This document shows, piece by piece, positions 22,886 through 32,507 of a stretch of 64,000 bases of DNA. A program made the position numbers and the translations under genes. This stretch comes from Elephas maximus indicus (taxonomy: Eukaryota; Chordata; Mammalia; Proboscidea; Elephantidae), in assembly GCF_024166365.1 (NCBI RefSeq), contig NC_064822.1, positions 106,698,823 through 106,762,822 on the forward strand, given 5' to 3'. The notes below the pieces were generated by a model. That model searched no databases and had not been told where the DNA came from. It was given only the letters and a program-made list of their open reading frames with translations. Each line of letters starts with the position of its first letter. The stretch's first letter is position 1.

Positions 22886-23077
22886 AGTAGTTTTTAAAGC
22901 ATGGTGCCTGAGCCAGCAGCAGCAGCAGCAACATCACCTGGGAATTGTTAGAAATGTAAAATTCCAGGCTTTACCCTGGACCTACCAAATAAGAAACTCT
23001 GCTGGGTGGGCCCAGCAATCTGTGCCCTCCAGGTGATTCTGAGGCATGCTCAAATTTGAGAACCACTGCTGAAGATA
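22886..23077 (+). mobile_element. MER5A-like hAT element, near full length
   Basis: Starts 'tcagtagtttttaaagcatg' and ends 'caaatttgagaaccactgct', with 'cacctgggaattgttagaaa' and 'cccagcaatctgtgccctcc' inside. About 190 bp, as expected. A short (agc)n run at about 22916-22930 has expanded within it. Confidence 0.75.
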
Positions 23078-23453
23078 AATATGAAAAAAAAAATAGTTAC
23101 CAGCCATACAGTGACTAGGTACTTTAATATTTACTCACTTAATTCTCATAAAGTAGGTATTATTTTAAAGATAAGAGAATGGGGGTATGGAGGAGCTAAG
23201 TCGTCCAAAGCTACATAGCAAGAACGTGGAATGCAATTTGAACCAGAGCCCACCTGACTCCAAAATTGGTACTTTTCATTATACTGTACGGCCTCCCCAT
23301 AGGCCCCCAAACATGAATGGACTTAGCAATAGCCCACTGCCCACCCCTAACTCTGGCCCAGAGAGGCCAAGTGTACATATTTCCCCAGAAGGGCTGGGCT
23401 CATAGACTCTTCCTTTTTCAGGGGCTCAGTAAAGCTGATTTTTGTTTTTCTCC

Positions 23454-23554
23454 CCATCCACACAGTGAGCAGCTGTCAACACTCAGTTCTGCCTAATGAG
23501 GGTCTCTCCACAGGTGTGATACCAGGAACCTCTGGACAGATACTGAAGGGAAAT
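23454..23554 (-). pseudogene. CELA1: CELA1 exon 3 with nonsense codon and lost donor
   Basis: After acceptor 'ccctcccgatctag' the exon reads ISLQYLSRGSWYHTCGETL, then IRQN, stop, VLTAAHCVD. The stop TGA (23485-23483) sits where human CELA1 has Trp (TGG), eleven codons before the end and ahead of catalytic His57 in TAAHC. CGGT is also CGET. The exon should end two bases after GAT with a GT donor, but the next bases are GG (23453-23452) and no GT occurs for about 45 bases. Both changes are read directly from the strand. Confidence 0.92.
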
Positions 23555-24670
23555 CTAGATCGGGAGGGAAGAAAGATAAGTGGGTGTTTCTCAAAAGGCT
23601 TTGCCCAAAACTACATTTTACCTCCTTAAATTCCTGTCATCTCTCAAAACGTTCTCCAACTTTATGGGCTAGAGGCGGCAAACAGGTTCCATTTGACCTG
23701 CCAGTTGCTTGGTTGGTTGGTAGTGGCTGCCTGGAGTATGGTGTTGAGAATGGCTGTGAAGATGCCTCAGCAGCAAAGAGTGCTGCATTGTTTGATGATG
23801 TTTGCTGTGTACATGGACCGGGGGAGTGAAGACATACACGCACCGTGTATTTGGCATCCCTGCTGTAGGTTTTTGCAATAGGCCTAGACCCTAGGTCCTT
23901 CTACCTTCTTTCCCTCCGGAAGGATGAAGCGAATGAATTACTCCATCACCTAAACCCCGCAAGCTCAGGTCTTCAGAGCTTCCTCTCCAATGTTATCAAG
24001 ACACACTGCTCCCCTCCCCAGCACCATTTCAGGGGATACTTAGAAACACCTTTGGAGTGTTCAGTTGATCAGCTCATGTCTCCTCCTTCACACCACATAT
24101 TATACGATAGCTCTGCTCCTAAAAATGAGGCCTCAGACTATTGTGAACTAAATCTAGTTCTAATTGTAGTGGTTCCTTTCAAAGTGTGGCCATTTACCAG
24201 TTACACTAACAGTTTCATACATTTATATTTGCTTAAATCAAGGTCCAGCTGCCCTTCAATGAACCTCTTTAAACAGCCAAATAAACAACGTGCTGTACTT
24301 GGGGGCAGCAGGTGCACGCACATGCATGACACACTGTGTGGAGGGGTGTGTGCATCATTGTATGTGGAATCTGAGGTGCAGAGCTGGCACACAGTCACGT
24401 GAGTGTGGCACAGTGGTGTCGCTGGGGGTATAACCATGGTCTGTGTTTGGGTGTGTGCCTGGTAGAGTGAGTGAGTGTAGTTGAGGTTTAAAACCCCTTT
24501 TCTTAGCTTTCTGTATTTAGAGGCTACCTAGACCCGGTCCCCTCTGTCCTTATATCTGGAATCCAGGCAGCTGGAGAGCTGCCTGTTCATAAGGACACAC
24601 ATAATCCTGTATATCCGTGCACAGGCAACTCTTATTTTGATGGAACTCTGGAGCTGTGAGGAACACCCAC
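23555..24670 (-). other. CELA1: CELA1 intron 2
   Basis: About 1.1 kb with no recognised exon. The part at 23665-23880 reads like an old decayed repeat but I cannot name it. Short TG/CA-rich runs occur near 24300-24470. Confidence 0.6.
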
Positions 24671-24753
24671 CGGAGAGGGCCGGGAATTCCTCCCAGCCTC
24701 AGTCCCTCCAACTACCCAGGCGTTGGTTTCCGGAAAGTCCTGGGTGCTGTGTC
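24671..24753 (-). pseudogene. CELA1: CELA1 exon 2 (activation peptide) with lost cleavage site
   Basis: Two bases plus 27 codons: [12 protein letters not shown], then [15 protein letters not shown]. In the zymogen the propeptide ends in Arg and trypsin cuts before Val-Val-Gly-Gly. Here that Arg codon is TGG (Trp), a change expected to block activation. Two other unusual residues, Trp to Arg and Gln to Pro near the exon end, suggest relaxed selection. Acceptor 'ctgcccacaaag' and donor gtgggt are usable. Confidence 0.9.
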
Positions 24754-24867
24754 CTTTGTGGGCAGAAGAAAGTGATGATTAAGCATGGAGTCAGTTCACG
24801 GTGGGGTCAAGGAGTGGGAGCTGTGCTTTGAGGAATGTTAGCCTTGTCTGTTCGTAAGGTTTTCACT

Positions 24868-25040
24868 GTCTAACGCTTTTCAGAAGTAGACTGCCGGGTC
24901 CTTCTTCCTAGTCTGTCTTAGTCTGGAAGCTCAGCTGAAATCTGTCCTCCATGGGTGACCCTGCTGGTATCTGAATACCGGTGGCATAGCTTCCAGCATC
25001 ACAGCAACACACAAGCCCCCACAGTACGACAAACTGACAG
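24868..25040 (-). mobile_element. Fragment of composite SINE next to the RTE element
   Basis: 'tccttcttcctagtctgtct' and 'tagtctggaagctcagctga' match the middle of the copies at 10215 and 34083, in reverse. The fragment stops where the RTE reverse-transcriptase sequence starts. Confidence 0.6.
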
Positions 25041-26390
25041 ACACATATTTATGCCTATTCCCAAGAAAGGTGATCCAACTGAATGTGGAAATTATAGAAC
25101 AATATCATTAATATCACACGCAAGCAAAATTTTGTTGAAGATCATTCAAAAATGGCTGCAGCAGTATATCTATAGGGAACTACCAGAAATTCAGGGCGGT
25201 TTCAGAAGAGGACGTGGAACCAGGGATGTCATTGCTGAAGTCAGATGGATCCTGGCTGAAAGCAGAGAATACCAGAAGGATATTTACCTGTGTTTATTGA
25301 CTACGCAAAGGCATTCGACTGTGTGGATCATAACAAATTATGGATAACATTGCGAAGAATGGGAATTCCAGAACACTTAATTGTGCTCATGAGGAACCTT
25401 TACATAGATCGAGAGGCAGTTGTTCGGACAGAACAGGGAGATACTGATTGGTTTAAAGTTAGGAACGATGTGCGTCAGGGTTGTATTCTTTCACCATATA
25501 TATTTACTCTGTATGCTGAACAAATAATCCGAGAAGCTGGACTATATGAAGAAGAACAGGGCATCAGGACTGGAGGAAGACTCATTAACAACCTGCGTTA
25601 TGCAGATGACACAACCTTGCTTGCTGAAAGTGAAGAGGACTTGAAGCATTTACTAATGAAGATCAAAGACCACAGCCTTCAGTATGGATTACACCTCAAA
25701 ATAAAGAAAACAAAAATCCTCACAACTGGACCAATGAGCAACATCATGATAAACGGAGAAAAGACTGAAGTTGTCAAGGATTTCATTTTACTTGGATCCA
25801 CAATCAACAGCCACGGAAGCAGCAGTCAAGAAATCAAAAGACGCATTGCATTGGGCAAATCTGCTGCCAAGGACCTCTTCAAAGTGTTGAAGAGCAAAGA
25901 TGTCACCTTGAAGACTAAGGTGCTCCTGACCCAAGCCATGGTATTTTCAATCGCATCATATGCATGTGAGAGCTGGACAATGAATAAGGAAGACCGAAGA
26001 AGAGTTGACGCCTTTGAATTGTGGTGTTGGTGAAGGATATTGAATATACCATGGGCTGCCAAAACAACAAACAAATTTGTCTTGGAAGAAATGTGGCCAG
26101 AATGCTCCTTAGAGGCAAGGATGGCGAGACTGCATCTTACATACTTTGGACATGTTGTCAGGAGGGATAAGTCCCTGGAGAAGGACATCACGCTTGGCAG
26201 GGTACAGGGTCAGCAGAAAAGAGGAAGACCCTCAATGAGGTGGATTGACACAGTGGTTGCAACAATGAGCTCAAGCATAATAATGATTGTAAGGATGGCG
26301 CAGGACCGGGCAGTGTTTCATTCTGTTGTGCACAGGGTCACTATGAGTCGGAACTGACTCGATGGCACCTAACAACAACAACAACAGCCT
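25041..26390 (+). mobile_element. RTE/BovB-clade LINE, 5'-truncated, reverse transcriptase remnant
   Basis: The protein frame starts inside the reverse transcriptase (KKGDPTECGNYRTISL, then GGFRRGRGTRD). It continues with YAKAFDCVDH, NDVRQGCILSP and the catalytic YADDTTLL box, then the C-terminal region up to GRPSMRWID. A one-base deletion near 25294 breaks the frame before YAKAF. A TGA at about 26031-26033, probably from CGA by CpG decay, separates the last part. It ends in 'cactatgagtcggaactgac' and (aac)n, the same tail as the window's SINEs. RTE elements in Afrotheria are known from published work. It lies in CELA1 intron 1, antisense to the gene. Confidence 0.92.
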
Positions 26391-26933
26391 GTCTGCAAAT
26401 TCACAGCTCCTTTCTAACAAATGAGGGGCCCAGCTGTGTGTTCCCTGAGCCTCTTCTGAAAGCAGGGGAGTCTGTCTTCTGCTTCTTCCAGGTGTCCCCA
26501 GAACTCTGGCATACTGTGAAGGACCAGTCTCACACACCACGTTAGGACCTCAGAGGTCTCAGCCTTGTTCACCCCATGACCTGAGGACCCCCACCCCTGT
26601 GCTTTGGCAGGATTCCCCAGGGAGCAGGGACAGCAGTGCACATCCCAGCCAGGCATGAGGATGTCTTCCTGTCACTGGTGCTGGTGGGGAAGCCCTGGCA
26701 CCCAGAAGAGGCTTTTCTCTGCTTCATGGGTCAGGGACCTGCCACCTAGGGGAGCTGTGTGTCCCTGACCTTTCCTATTATAGACTCCAGGAGAGTAAAG
26801 TTTTTGCTAGACTCACGGGCAGAGCGTTCCACTCCTTCCTGGGATAGGGAGCAGGCCTGGGCTTAGGGATGACTTTCTGACCTTCCTGTTCAGATCCCCT
26901 CCCTGCAGAACTTGGGCTAGATGACCCACTTAC

Positions 26934-26973
26934 CATAAAGGATCAGGGTGGCAAACACCAGGAAGCACAGCAT
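26934..26973 (-). pseudogene. CELA1: CELA1 exon 1 (signal peptide)
   Basis: ATG at 26973 opens MLCFLVFATLILYG, a hydrophobic signal peptide, and the exon ends in phase 1 with donor gtaagt. It joins exon 2 as G+GA (Gly). The mouse protein starts MLRFLVFASLVLCGHS as I recall it, so the start is well placed. No lesion is seen in this exon. Confidence 0.9.
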
Positions 26974-27020
26974 ATTGCCAGCAGAGTAGATCACTGCCCC
27001 CTTGCATGCACCAAGCCCTC

Positions 27021-27028
27021 TTTATATT
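27021..27028 (-). promoter_or_regulatory. CELA1: TATA box of CELA1
   Basis: AATATAAA on the minus strand lies 48-55 bp upstream of the ATG, so transcription would start near 26990-26998. Spacing and sequence fit a pancreatic protease gene promoter. Confidence 0.8.
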
Positions 27029-27091
27029 CCTCTTATCAGTAGCTTTGCTGACCTTCCTCCTGCCAGCTGGCAGGGCTTTGGGTGGAAGGCA

Positions 27092-27107
27092 GGGAAAATC
27101 ACAGGTG
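27092..27107 (-). promoter_or_regulatory. CELA1: PTF1-type acinar enhancer site (E-box plus TTTTCCC)
   Basis: The minus strand reads CACCTGTGATTTTCCC: the E-box CACCTG at 27107-27102, three bases, then the RBPJ-type half-site TTTTCCC at 27098-27092. It lies about 100 bp upstream of the predicted start. This is the layout of the trimeric PTF1 (PTF1A/E-protein/RBPJL) site known from the rat elastase 1 A element. Both half-sites look intact although the gene is not. A monomeric receptor-like AAGGTCA lies closer to the TATA box, at about 27049-27055. Confidence 0.8.
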
Positions 27108-27207
27108 ACACGGAAATACAAATGAAAAGATTTCTTTTCAAGTAAACTCGTTCATCTGTTGTTCAAAGACAGAACAAAGCCAGGGCTGAATTAATAATCC
27201 GCTTTTA

Positions 27208-27366
27208 GTTGCCCTGGCAGCGCAGTGGTTAAGAGCTTGGTTGCTAATCAAGAGGTCGGCAGTTCGAATCCCCAGCAGTTCCTTGGACACCCTGCGGGGC
27301 ACTTCTGCTCTGTCCTATGGGGTCGCTATGAGTTGGAGTCAACTTGACAGCAACTTTTTTTTTTTA
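27208..27366 (+). mobile_element. Afrotherian SINE, full length
   Basis: Head 'gccctggcagcgcagtggtt', B-box 'ggcagttcgaatccccagca', tail 'gtcgctatgagttggagtca' and a T run at the end. It begins about 100 bp upstream of the CELA1 PTF1 site, so it bounds the conserved promoter on that side. Confidence 0.88.
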
Positions 27367-28353
27367 ATTGAAACTCATCCAGCAAACTTTCTTGGAAATG
27401 AGATGGAGAACTGGGACTGGCTTTTGCCTTGGAGTTCCCTCCCGCTTCAAGCCCATCACTGTCTCACTGTCATCCTTAGTGGCACCTGTACACTAGGTAG
27501 TGGATGCAAGTGTAGGATGGCGGATGGGAGCATGGTTAACAAGAGGAAGCTAAGCCAAGAGGAAGTCAGCAACATCTCCCTGCTCCCAGGATTCAGAAAT
27601 AGGTGTAAATGCAGGTAGATAAAGGCAGATTCTGGTGGAAGAGGGTACCAAGAGACAGGCTTAGGGAGACTCAACTGGGGAACCAAAGAGAAAGAGCTTC
27701 TTAGAGAAGAAGAATGTGGGATGGATCAGAGGAGGCAACCCTTAGGACAGGAACATACTCTGAGGGCTATGATGGTGGAGGGCAGAGGTAGCAGGAGGTG
27801 AGGAGCGGGTATATCCTGCAGGAGATGAAAGGCAAGCAAAGGAGAAAGGAGGGAGGGACAGTGCGCTAAGAACATTGAGGTGGGCGGAGGGCTTTGGGTT
27901 CGGCTTAAAATGCCCAGAGCCATTGCGAGCCCTAGAGCAGAAGACTGTGGGTGGAGCAGTGATGGTGGCAAAGCATGGGATTCTGATTTAGGCAGGAAGA
28001 AGCCAGGAAAATTACCTGGTCTACCTGGTGCACCTGGGGACTTCTTTTGCTTACACACTCTGGAATTCAGACTCATGCCTGCAAGGGTGGGATAGGTCTG
28101 GGAAGGCAATTTCATGGAGTCCTGCAGACTATCACCTTTTTAGGGCCCTTAAGCTGTGCAGGGGAGTTGCATTTTGCTGCTTAGGTAGACTTGAGGGCTT
28201 CCTCTCACCCAAACATGTAGACCTTGGGGAAGAAGGCTGAGCTGGGGTAGGGAACCCAGGGCCTCTTTATTATTTTCCTCCTACCTCCTTACCTTCTCTG
28301 GAGAGAAAGGAGATAGCTCTAGTTACAGGATGAGTTGCCCAAGAGGAGGCTTT

Positions 28354-28513
28354 AACCAAAACCCATTGCCATTGAGTGATTCTGACTCATAACGACCTTA
28401 TAGGACAGAATAGAACTGCCCCCACAGGGTTTCCAAGGAGCAGCTGGTTGGTTCGAACTGCCAACCTTTTGGTTAGCAGCCGAGTTCTTAACCACTGCAC
28501 CACCAGGCCTCCA
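28354..28513 (-). mobile_element. Afrotherian SINE, full length
   Basis: Reverse copy with inverted tail 'gagtgattctgactcataac', body 'tttccaaggagcagctggtt' and inverted head 'ttaaccactgcaccaccagg'. Confidence 0.85.
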
Positions 28514-28859
28514 AAAGGAGACTTTAGGGCCTCCTAAAGGTTACCCCTTGACAGCACTTACTCCGAAGTGGTAGGCAACCAAGGACAGAGACAATGTCAT
28601 ATCCATCTCTGAACCCTAGGTCTAGCTTGCTCAGGATCTAGCCCAGAGAAGCCCACTCTAGTGTTTGTTTAAAAAAACCAAACTGTTCAGGCCTTCATGA
28701 AAGGCCTCACAACCTGTCCCTGATCTATGTAACTAGCCTCATCTTCCATGCTTAGGGTCAGGCCTATTTTTATTTTCATTCTTAGAATTAGTCATGGCCA
28801 GTGGCCTGAGTTTAAATTCTGAAGCAGTGCATTCCTTCTAAGTAATTCCAAGAATGCAT

Positions 28860-29280
28860 CCTTTTGAAATACAACCACAAAAATAAATGTACAAGGATGT
28901 GCATTATAGGATAGTTTATCATAACACAAAACTGGAAAAAAACCCAGTATTCATTAAGAGGGGGAGGTAAAATAGATTTTGGTTTAACCATATTATGGAA
29001 TACTATGCAGCTTTTAAAAAGAATGAGTTAGAGTTAAATGGACTGACGTGAAAAAATGTCCTTAGTATAGTAAGGGAAGAGACCAAGTTGTAAGTAATAT
29101 GGTCTCTGTGTGGGTATGTACATATTCATAGGATCTAGAATGATCTATAACAAGCTATAAACAGGGAATGGATAGGTATGAGGGTGCATGAGGACAAATT
29201 TCACTTTTTTACCTCATATTCCTCTGTATTATTTGACTTCTCTACAGTATTACTTTTGTAATTAAAAATAAAGAATAAAT
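28860..29280 (+). mobile_element. Old L1 3' part
   Basis: The pattern 'gtgcattataggatagttta', 'tattatggaatactatgcag' and 'aaaaagaatgagttagagtt' is the common ancient L1 ORF2 end/3' UTR module. It is decayed, with no intact frame. Confidence 0.6.
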
Positions 29281-30254
29281 TCTGGGACATTCAGCTGTCT
29301 TTACCTTTCAAGGTGTCCATACCTTTCAAGTGGCAAATAGATCTCTAGAGGGAAGCAGCTCTTCAACGCTCAGTCCTTGCAAACGTGAGAAGCTTCTGGA
29401 GCCTAGATGTAATAGCCCAGGGCTAGCAGCAAGGTTTTGAGAGGTGGGGGACCCTAGTTAGCGCAAAGAATGGTGAAAGAAGTAAGTTTTAGGAAGAGTG
29501 CCGATGTTGGGTTAGTGCAAGACTAGCCTTGGCTAAGGGCCAGGTCATGAAGCTGGTTTCTTGAGCCTTCCCACCATACCACCAGTGCCCTCTCCCTCAT
29601 CTTGACTACTTCCTTTTCCTAGTCTTCCCTTTAATCTCAAGCTTGGGTCTACTTTCTAGGCATGTCATGTGGTCTTTCCTCCCTCCTGCTAGCTTCTCAC
29701 CCCCTGTGAGTTACTCTTAGCTGGCTGCACATGGGAGAGGCTATATTATTTTTGGGCAGGGGTGAGGAATCTTGACTTCACAACAGGACACCGTGGTTGG
29801 GCATATATCATGAGAAGATTGGGCTGGGGGGCTGTTGGGCAATGCTGCAGGCAATATTAAGGATAATGGGATAAATGGCAAATTGTCAATACCTGATAAA
29901 TGTTTGGGTGGTTAATGCAACAGAGAGCAGGGTTAAGATTAGGGTTAGGAGCTATGGCTCCCTATGGCTTACCTGATTTATGAGCATAGCATTCAAAGCC
30001 TTTCTCAAATGGGCCCCAACCTACTCTTCTACAAGACTGACTTACCCAGTAGGCACAGGGCCTAGGCCCCTCAGTACTTTTAGGGGCCTACTAAAATGTT
30101 TTAATTTCTTTAAAAATTATTGGGGGGGGGAAGCAAATACAATCTAGCCTAGATTATATATGTCTTCATACCAATACAATTGTAAAATGTAATTTGATTT
30201 TTTTTTAAAGGAGTGAGTCCCATGAAGGCCAAAGTGTTTAGGGCCCATGAAAGG

Positions 30255-30620
30255 CATAATACAGTCCTGCTCTTATTACTTCTGTACCTACCACTCCCTC
30301 ACCCTGATGTCCTTTTGATTTTCCAGACCTACTTGTACCTCTGTGCCTCAGTGGCTTTGCTGATGGTAGATCTTTGCTTATTGAGCCTTTCCCATCTGAC
30401 CACTCATCCTTTGAGGTCTTAGGTCAGATGTCACTGTCTTCGTGAGGCCTTCACTGATTCACCTAAATGAAAGGAACTGTTCCTTTTAACCCACCTAGCA
30501 TACCTTTAAACATCTCCAGGCTTGTCATTTGCTTATATCTTCTTTCCCCAGCTAGAAGGACCCCATCTTATATTTCCCCATACTCATGTCTACGCTGTGC
30601 TTGACATATAATATGTAGGG
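30255..30620 (+). mobile_element. L2-like LINE fragment
   Basis: C/T-rich L2 3' pattern: 'tgaggtcttaggtcagatgt', 'gaggccttcactgattcacc' and 'aggacc...tactcatgtct'. Confidence 0.55.
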
Positions 30621-30739
30621 TAGATCTGGGGACAAGAGACAGTGACTGTGACACACTCTTCCAGAGGTGAATCAACAGATTCTCCAAATGGATCATTTAA
30701 CAGAAAACACAGGGGAGGAGGAACTTAACACAAACTTAC

Positions 30740-32393
30740 TTTACTAATGTCATAAAACCTTTATTTCCCGCTGAGATACCATGTCCAGTTCTCTTCTCTT
30801 CCAGGAAAGAACTGCTCTCTTTCTCCACCCCAGGTGACATCCTGGCCATACTCTTCTCTCCCTTTGGCTGGGATACTCCAGAAAGTCTCCTCTATAGGGT
30901 CCCTCGGGCTCTCAGGGACCTAGCAGACCCTCCTCAGTGGTGCACCGTAACAAAAGGTAGTCGTGGTCTGATGGCACCCTCATGTGGCAATGCCCAAGAT
31001 TACAGTCTGCCACTGAGTCAAAAAAAAAAAAAAAAAAAAAACCCTTCTGTATGGAATCTCAGCCCTGTCTAGGCATCTGGGCTCTCTACTTCAGGCAAAG
31101 AAGCCATGTGCAGTGGGGCCCAGATGTGGTCACCATGGGTTCCAACTTGCTTGGAGAAGAGCTGGCATGCACTTGGGGACTTCATGTGAGTTCACTCTGT
31201 ACGCTGTCCCTGCTTCCTCAGACTCCCAGAGCTCTTGTTAGCCTACCTGTTCAGGAGGCCTGGGTTTTAGCTTCAGATCTGCCAATACCTTGCTGTGTGG
31301 CCTTGGACAGATTATTTCACCTCTCTGGCTCTGGTTGTAATATGAAAATGGTAAGGTTGCACTAAAAGACAGTTTTTCAAATTGTGTCCTACAGACCGTT
31401 GGAAGTTCAGGGACTGGTAGACATTGCCCTCCCACCGTCCCTCAATTTTACCCATAGCTACTTTGCCTTTTATCTACTTTATATACAGGATTTTGAACAA
31501 AGGGTTCTGGGACTTAAACTTGAGAGTCACTAGCTCCATGAGCTTTCTTTCAACACCAACATCCCAGGATTCCCAAATGAGGTCTCTCCCAACATGGCTA
31601 CCTGTCTCCATTGTTCTAGGCTTTATGAAGGCCACCCAGCTGGAAACAATTAGAAATGGAGGGAAGACGAACCAGGAAGACTGGCTGCTAGTTATCTAGT
31701 GTTCTTGTGGCGTGGTGGAAGGAACCCTGATTCCAAGTTGAAGATCAAGTCTCAATCCTGGCTCCACCATCTGCTAGCTGTGGGACTATGGGCGAGCCCC
31801 TTGAAGCTCTTTGCCTTTAGCTTTCTTATCTGTAAAATGGGCAAGGTGATTCCTAGCCTGGCTTTCTCAAAGCATTATTGTGCAGACGAAATAAGATAAT
31901 GGACATGGGCCAGGGTGCTTTCTGTAAACTATAACTGGTTCTACAAACTTTGAGTAATATTAGCAAGGGAGGCTGTCTTAGACCTCCAATCCTCCTGTTA
32001 GGTCAAATTATTTCACTAGATTCTGTGGGTGCTCTGGGTGAGCAGGGACTGGGAAGAAGACTGCAGAGGTACTTTTCTTGAGTTCAGCATTGTTGTCCTG
32101 AGCCCTCCCCTAGCTGCCTTCTCTGCTTTGGAAGCCTCTGTTTCTAGGACAGAAGGAATGTCCTAGACCAAATCCTTCAATCGATGTGTCCTTCCATCAG
32201 TGTGGGAGAAAAAAAAAAAAAAAAATGGGCCCAATGTTTTTGCAAGGAGTAGAAAGTTCCTGCCTTGATATTCATTGAGTTTAGAAATCCATCTATAAGG
32301 CCTGCAAAGGTGCTGATGATTGGGTTCCCAGACATCAGCAATCCTGTTTCCTGAGTGGCTGTGGAGGCTCCCACTGAGTGGTGATCCAGGGTC
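30740..32393 (-). other. GALNT6: Probable GALNT6 3' UTR
   Basis: It extends from the stop codon to the AATAAA at 30760. It contains MIR pieces (31250-31370 and 31705-31950, 'ctggctccaccatctgctag') and two A runs (31020-31041 and 32209-32225, T runs in the transcript). No coding potential was recognised. Confidence 0.55.
30760..30765 (-). terminator. GALNT6: Probable poly(A) signal of GALNT6
   Basis: This is the first AATAAA on the minus strand after the GALNT6 stop codon, about 1.63 kb downstream. It is followed after about 25-30 nt by the GT-rich 'gtttgtgtt'. The resulting 3' UTR length is plausible for this gene. Confidence 0.65.
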
Positions 32394-32507
32394 CTAGGTG
32401 AAGAGCCAGTGCTGGTGGGGATCGCTGGGATTGCAGGGGGCCATGGCTGGCTGCTTGTCCTGGGATGTCAGGCAGGTACCAGATCCTGAGTTCCTGATGA
32501 GTTGATC
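32394..32507 (-). CDS. GALNT6: GALNT6 coding exon 10 (last; lectin gamma repeat)
   Basis: 37 codons plus TAG, from [16 protein letters not shown] to DPHQHWLFT, after acceptor 'tctttatttttttag'. It holds the CLTS and Q-x-W (QHW) marks of the third lectin repeat. The end is slightly different from human (recalled HQLWLFV). Confidence 0.95.
   Translation of the reverse strand, partial: DQLIRNSGSGTCLTSQDKQPAMAPCNPSDPHQHWLFT

Larger units (their letters stand above)
12110..26996 (-). pseudogene. CELA1: CELA1 (chymotrypsin-like elastase 1), unitary pseudogene with 8 exons
   Basis: CELA1 encodes a pancreatic S1-family serine protease, secreted as a zymogen and activated by trypsin. All eight exons are present in order: 26934-26973, 24671-24753, 23454-23554, 21936-22061, 20885-21014, 19333-19478, 12968-13117 and 12224-12241. 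The introns remain, so this is not a processed copy. Lesions seen directly: activation-site Arg to Trp (exon 2), TGG to TGA at about codon 65 before the catalytic His (exon 3), exon 3 donor GG instead of GT, exon 5 and exon 6 out of frame when the strong splice sites are used, and GDSGSP for GDSGGP. A product from the normal start would stop at 64 residues. The promoter and poly(A) signal look intact. The human comparison is from memory. Two or more independent disabling changes make sequencing error unlikely. Confidence 0.9.
27120..30739. other. Intergenic region between GALNT6 and CELA1
   Basis: No gene was recognised. Contents: SINEs at 27208-27366 and 28354-28513, an old L1 3' part at 28860-29280, a decayed stretch at 30020-30240 that I cannot name, and L2-like sequence at about 30255-30620. 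The parts 27370-28350 and 29280-29980 show nothing assignable. An open frame at 27726-28115 has no recognisable domain. Confidence 0.6.

Noticed and set aside
24955-26357. The reverse transcriptase frames as a host gene
   Set aside because: A one-base deletion and an internal stop break the frame, the 5' end is missing and the tail is that of an RTE LINE.
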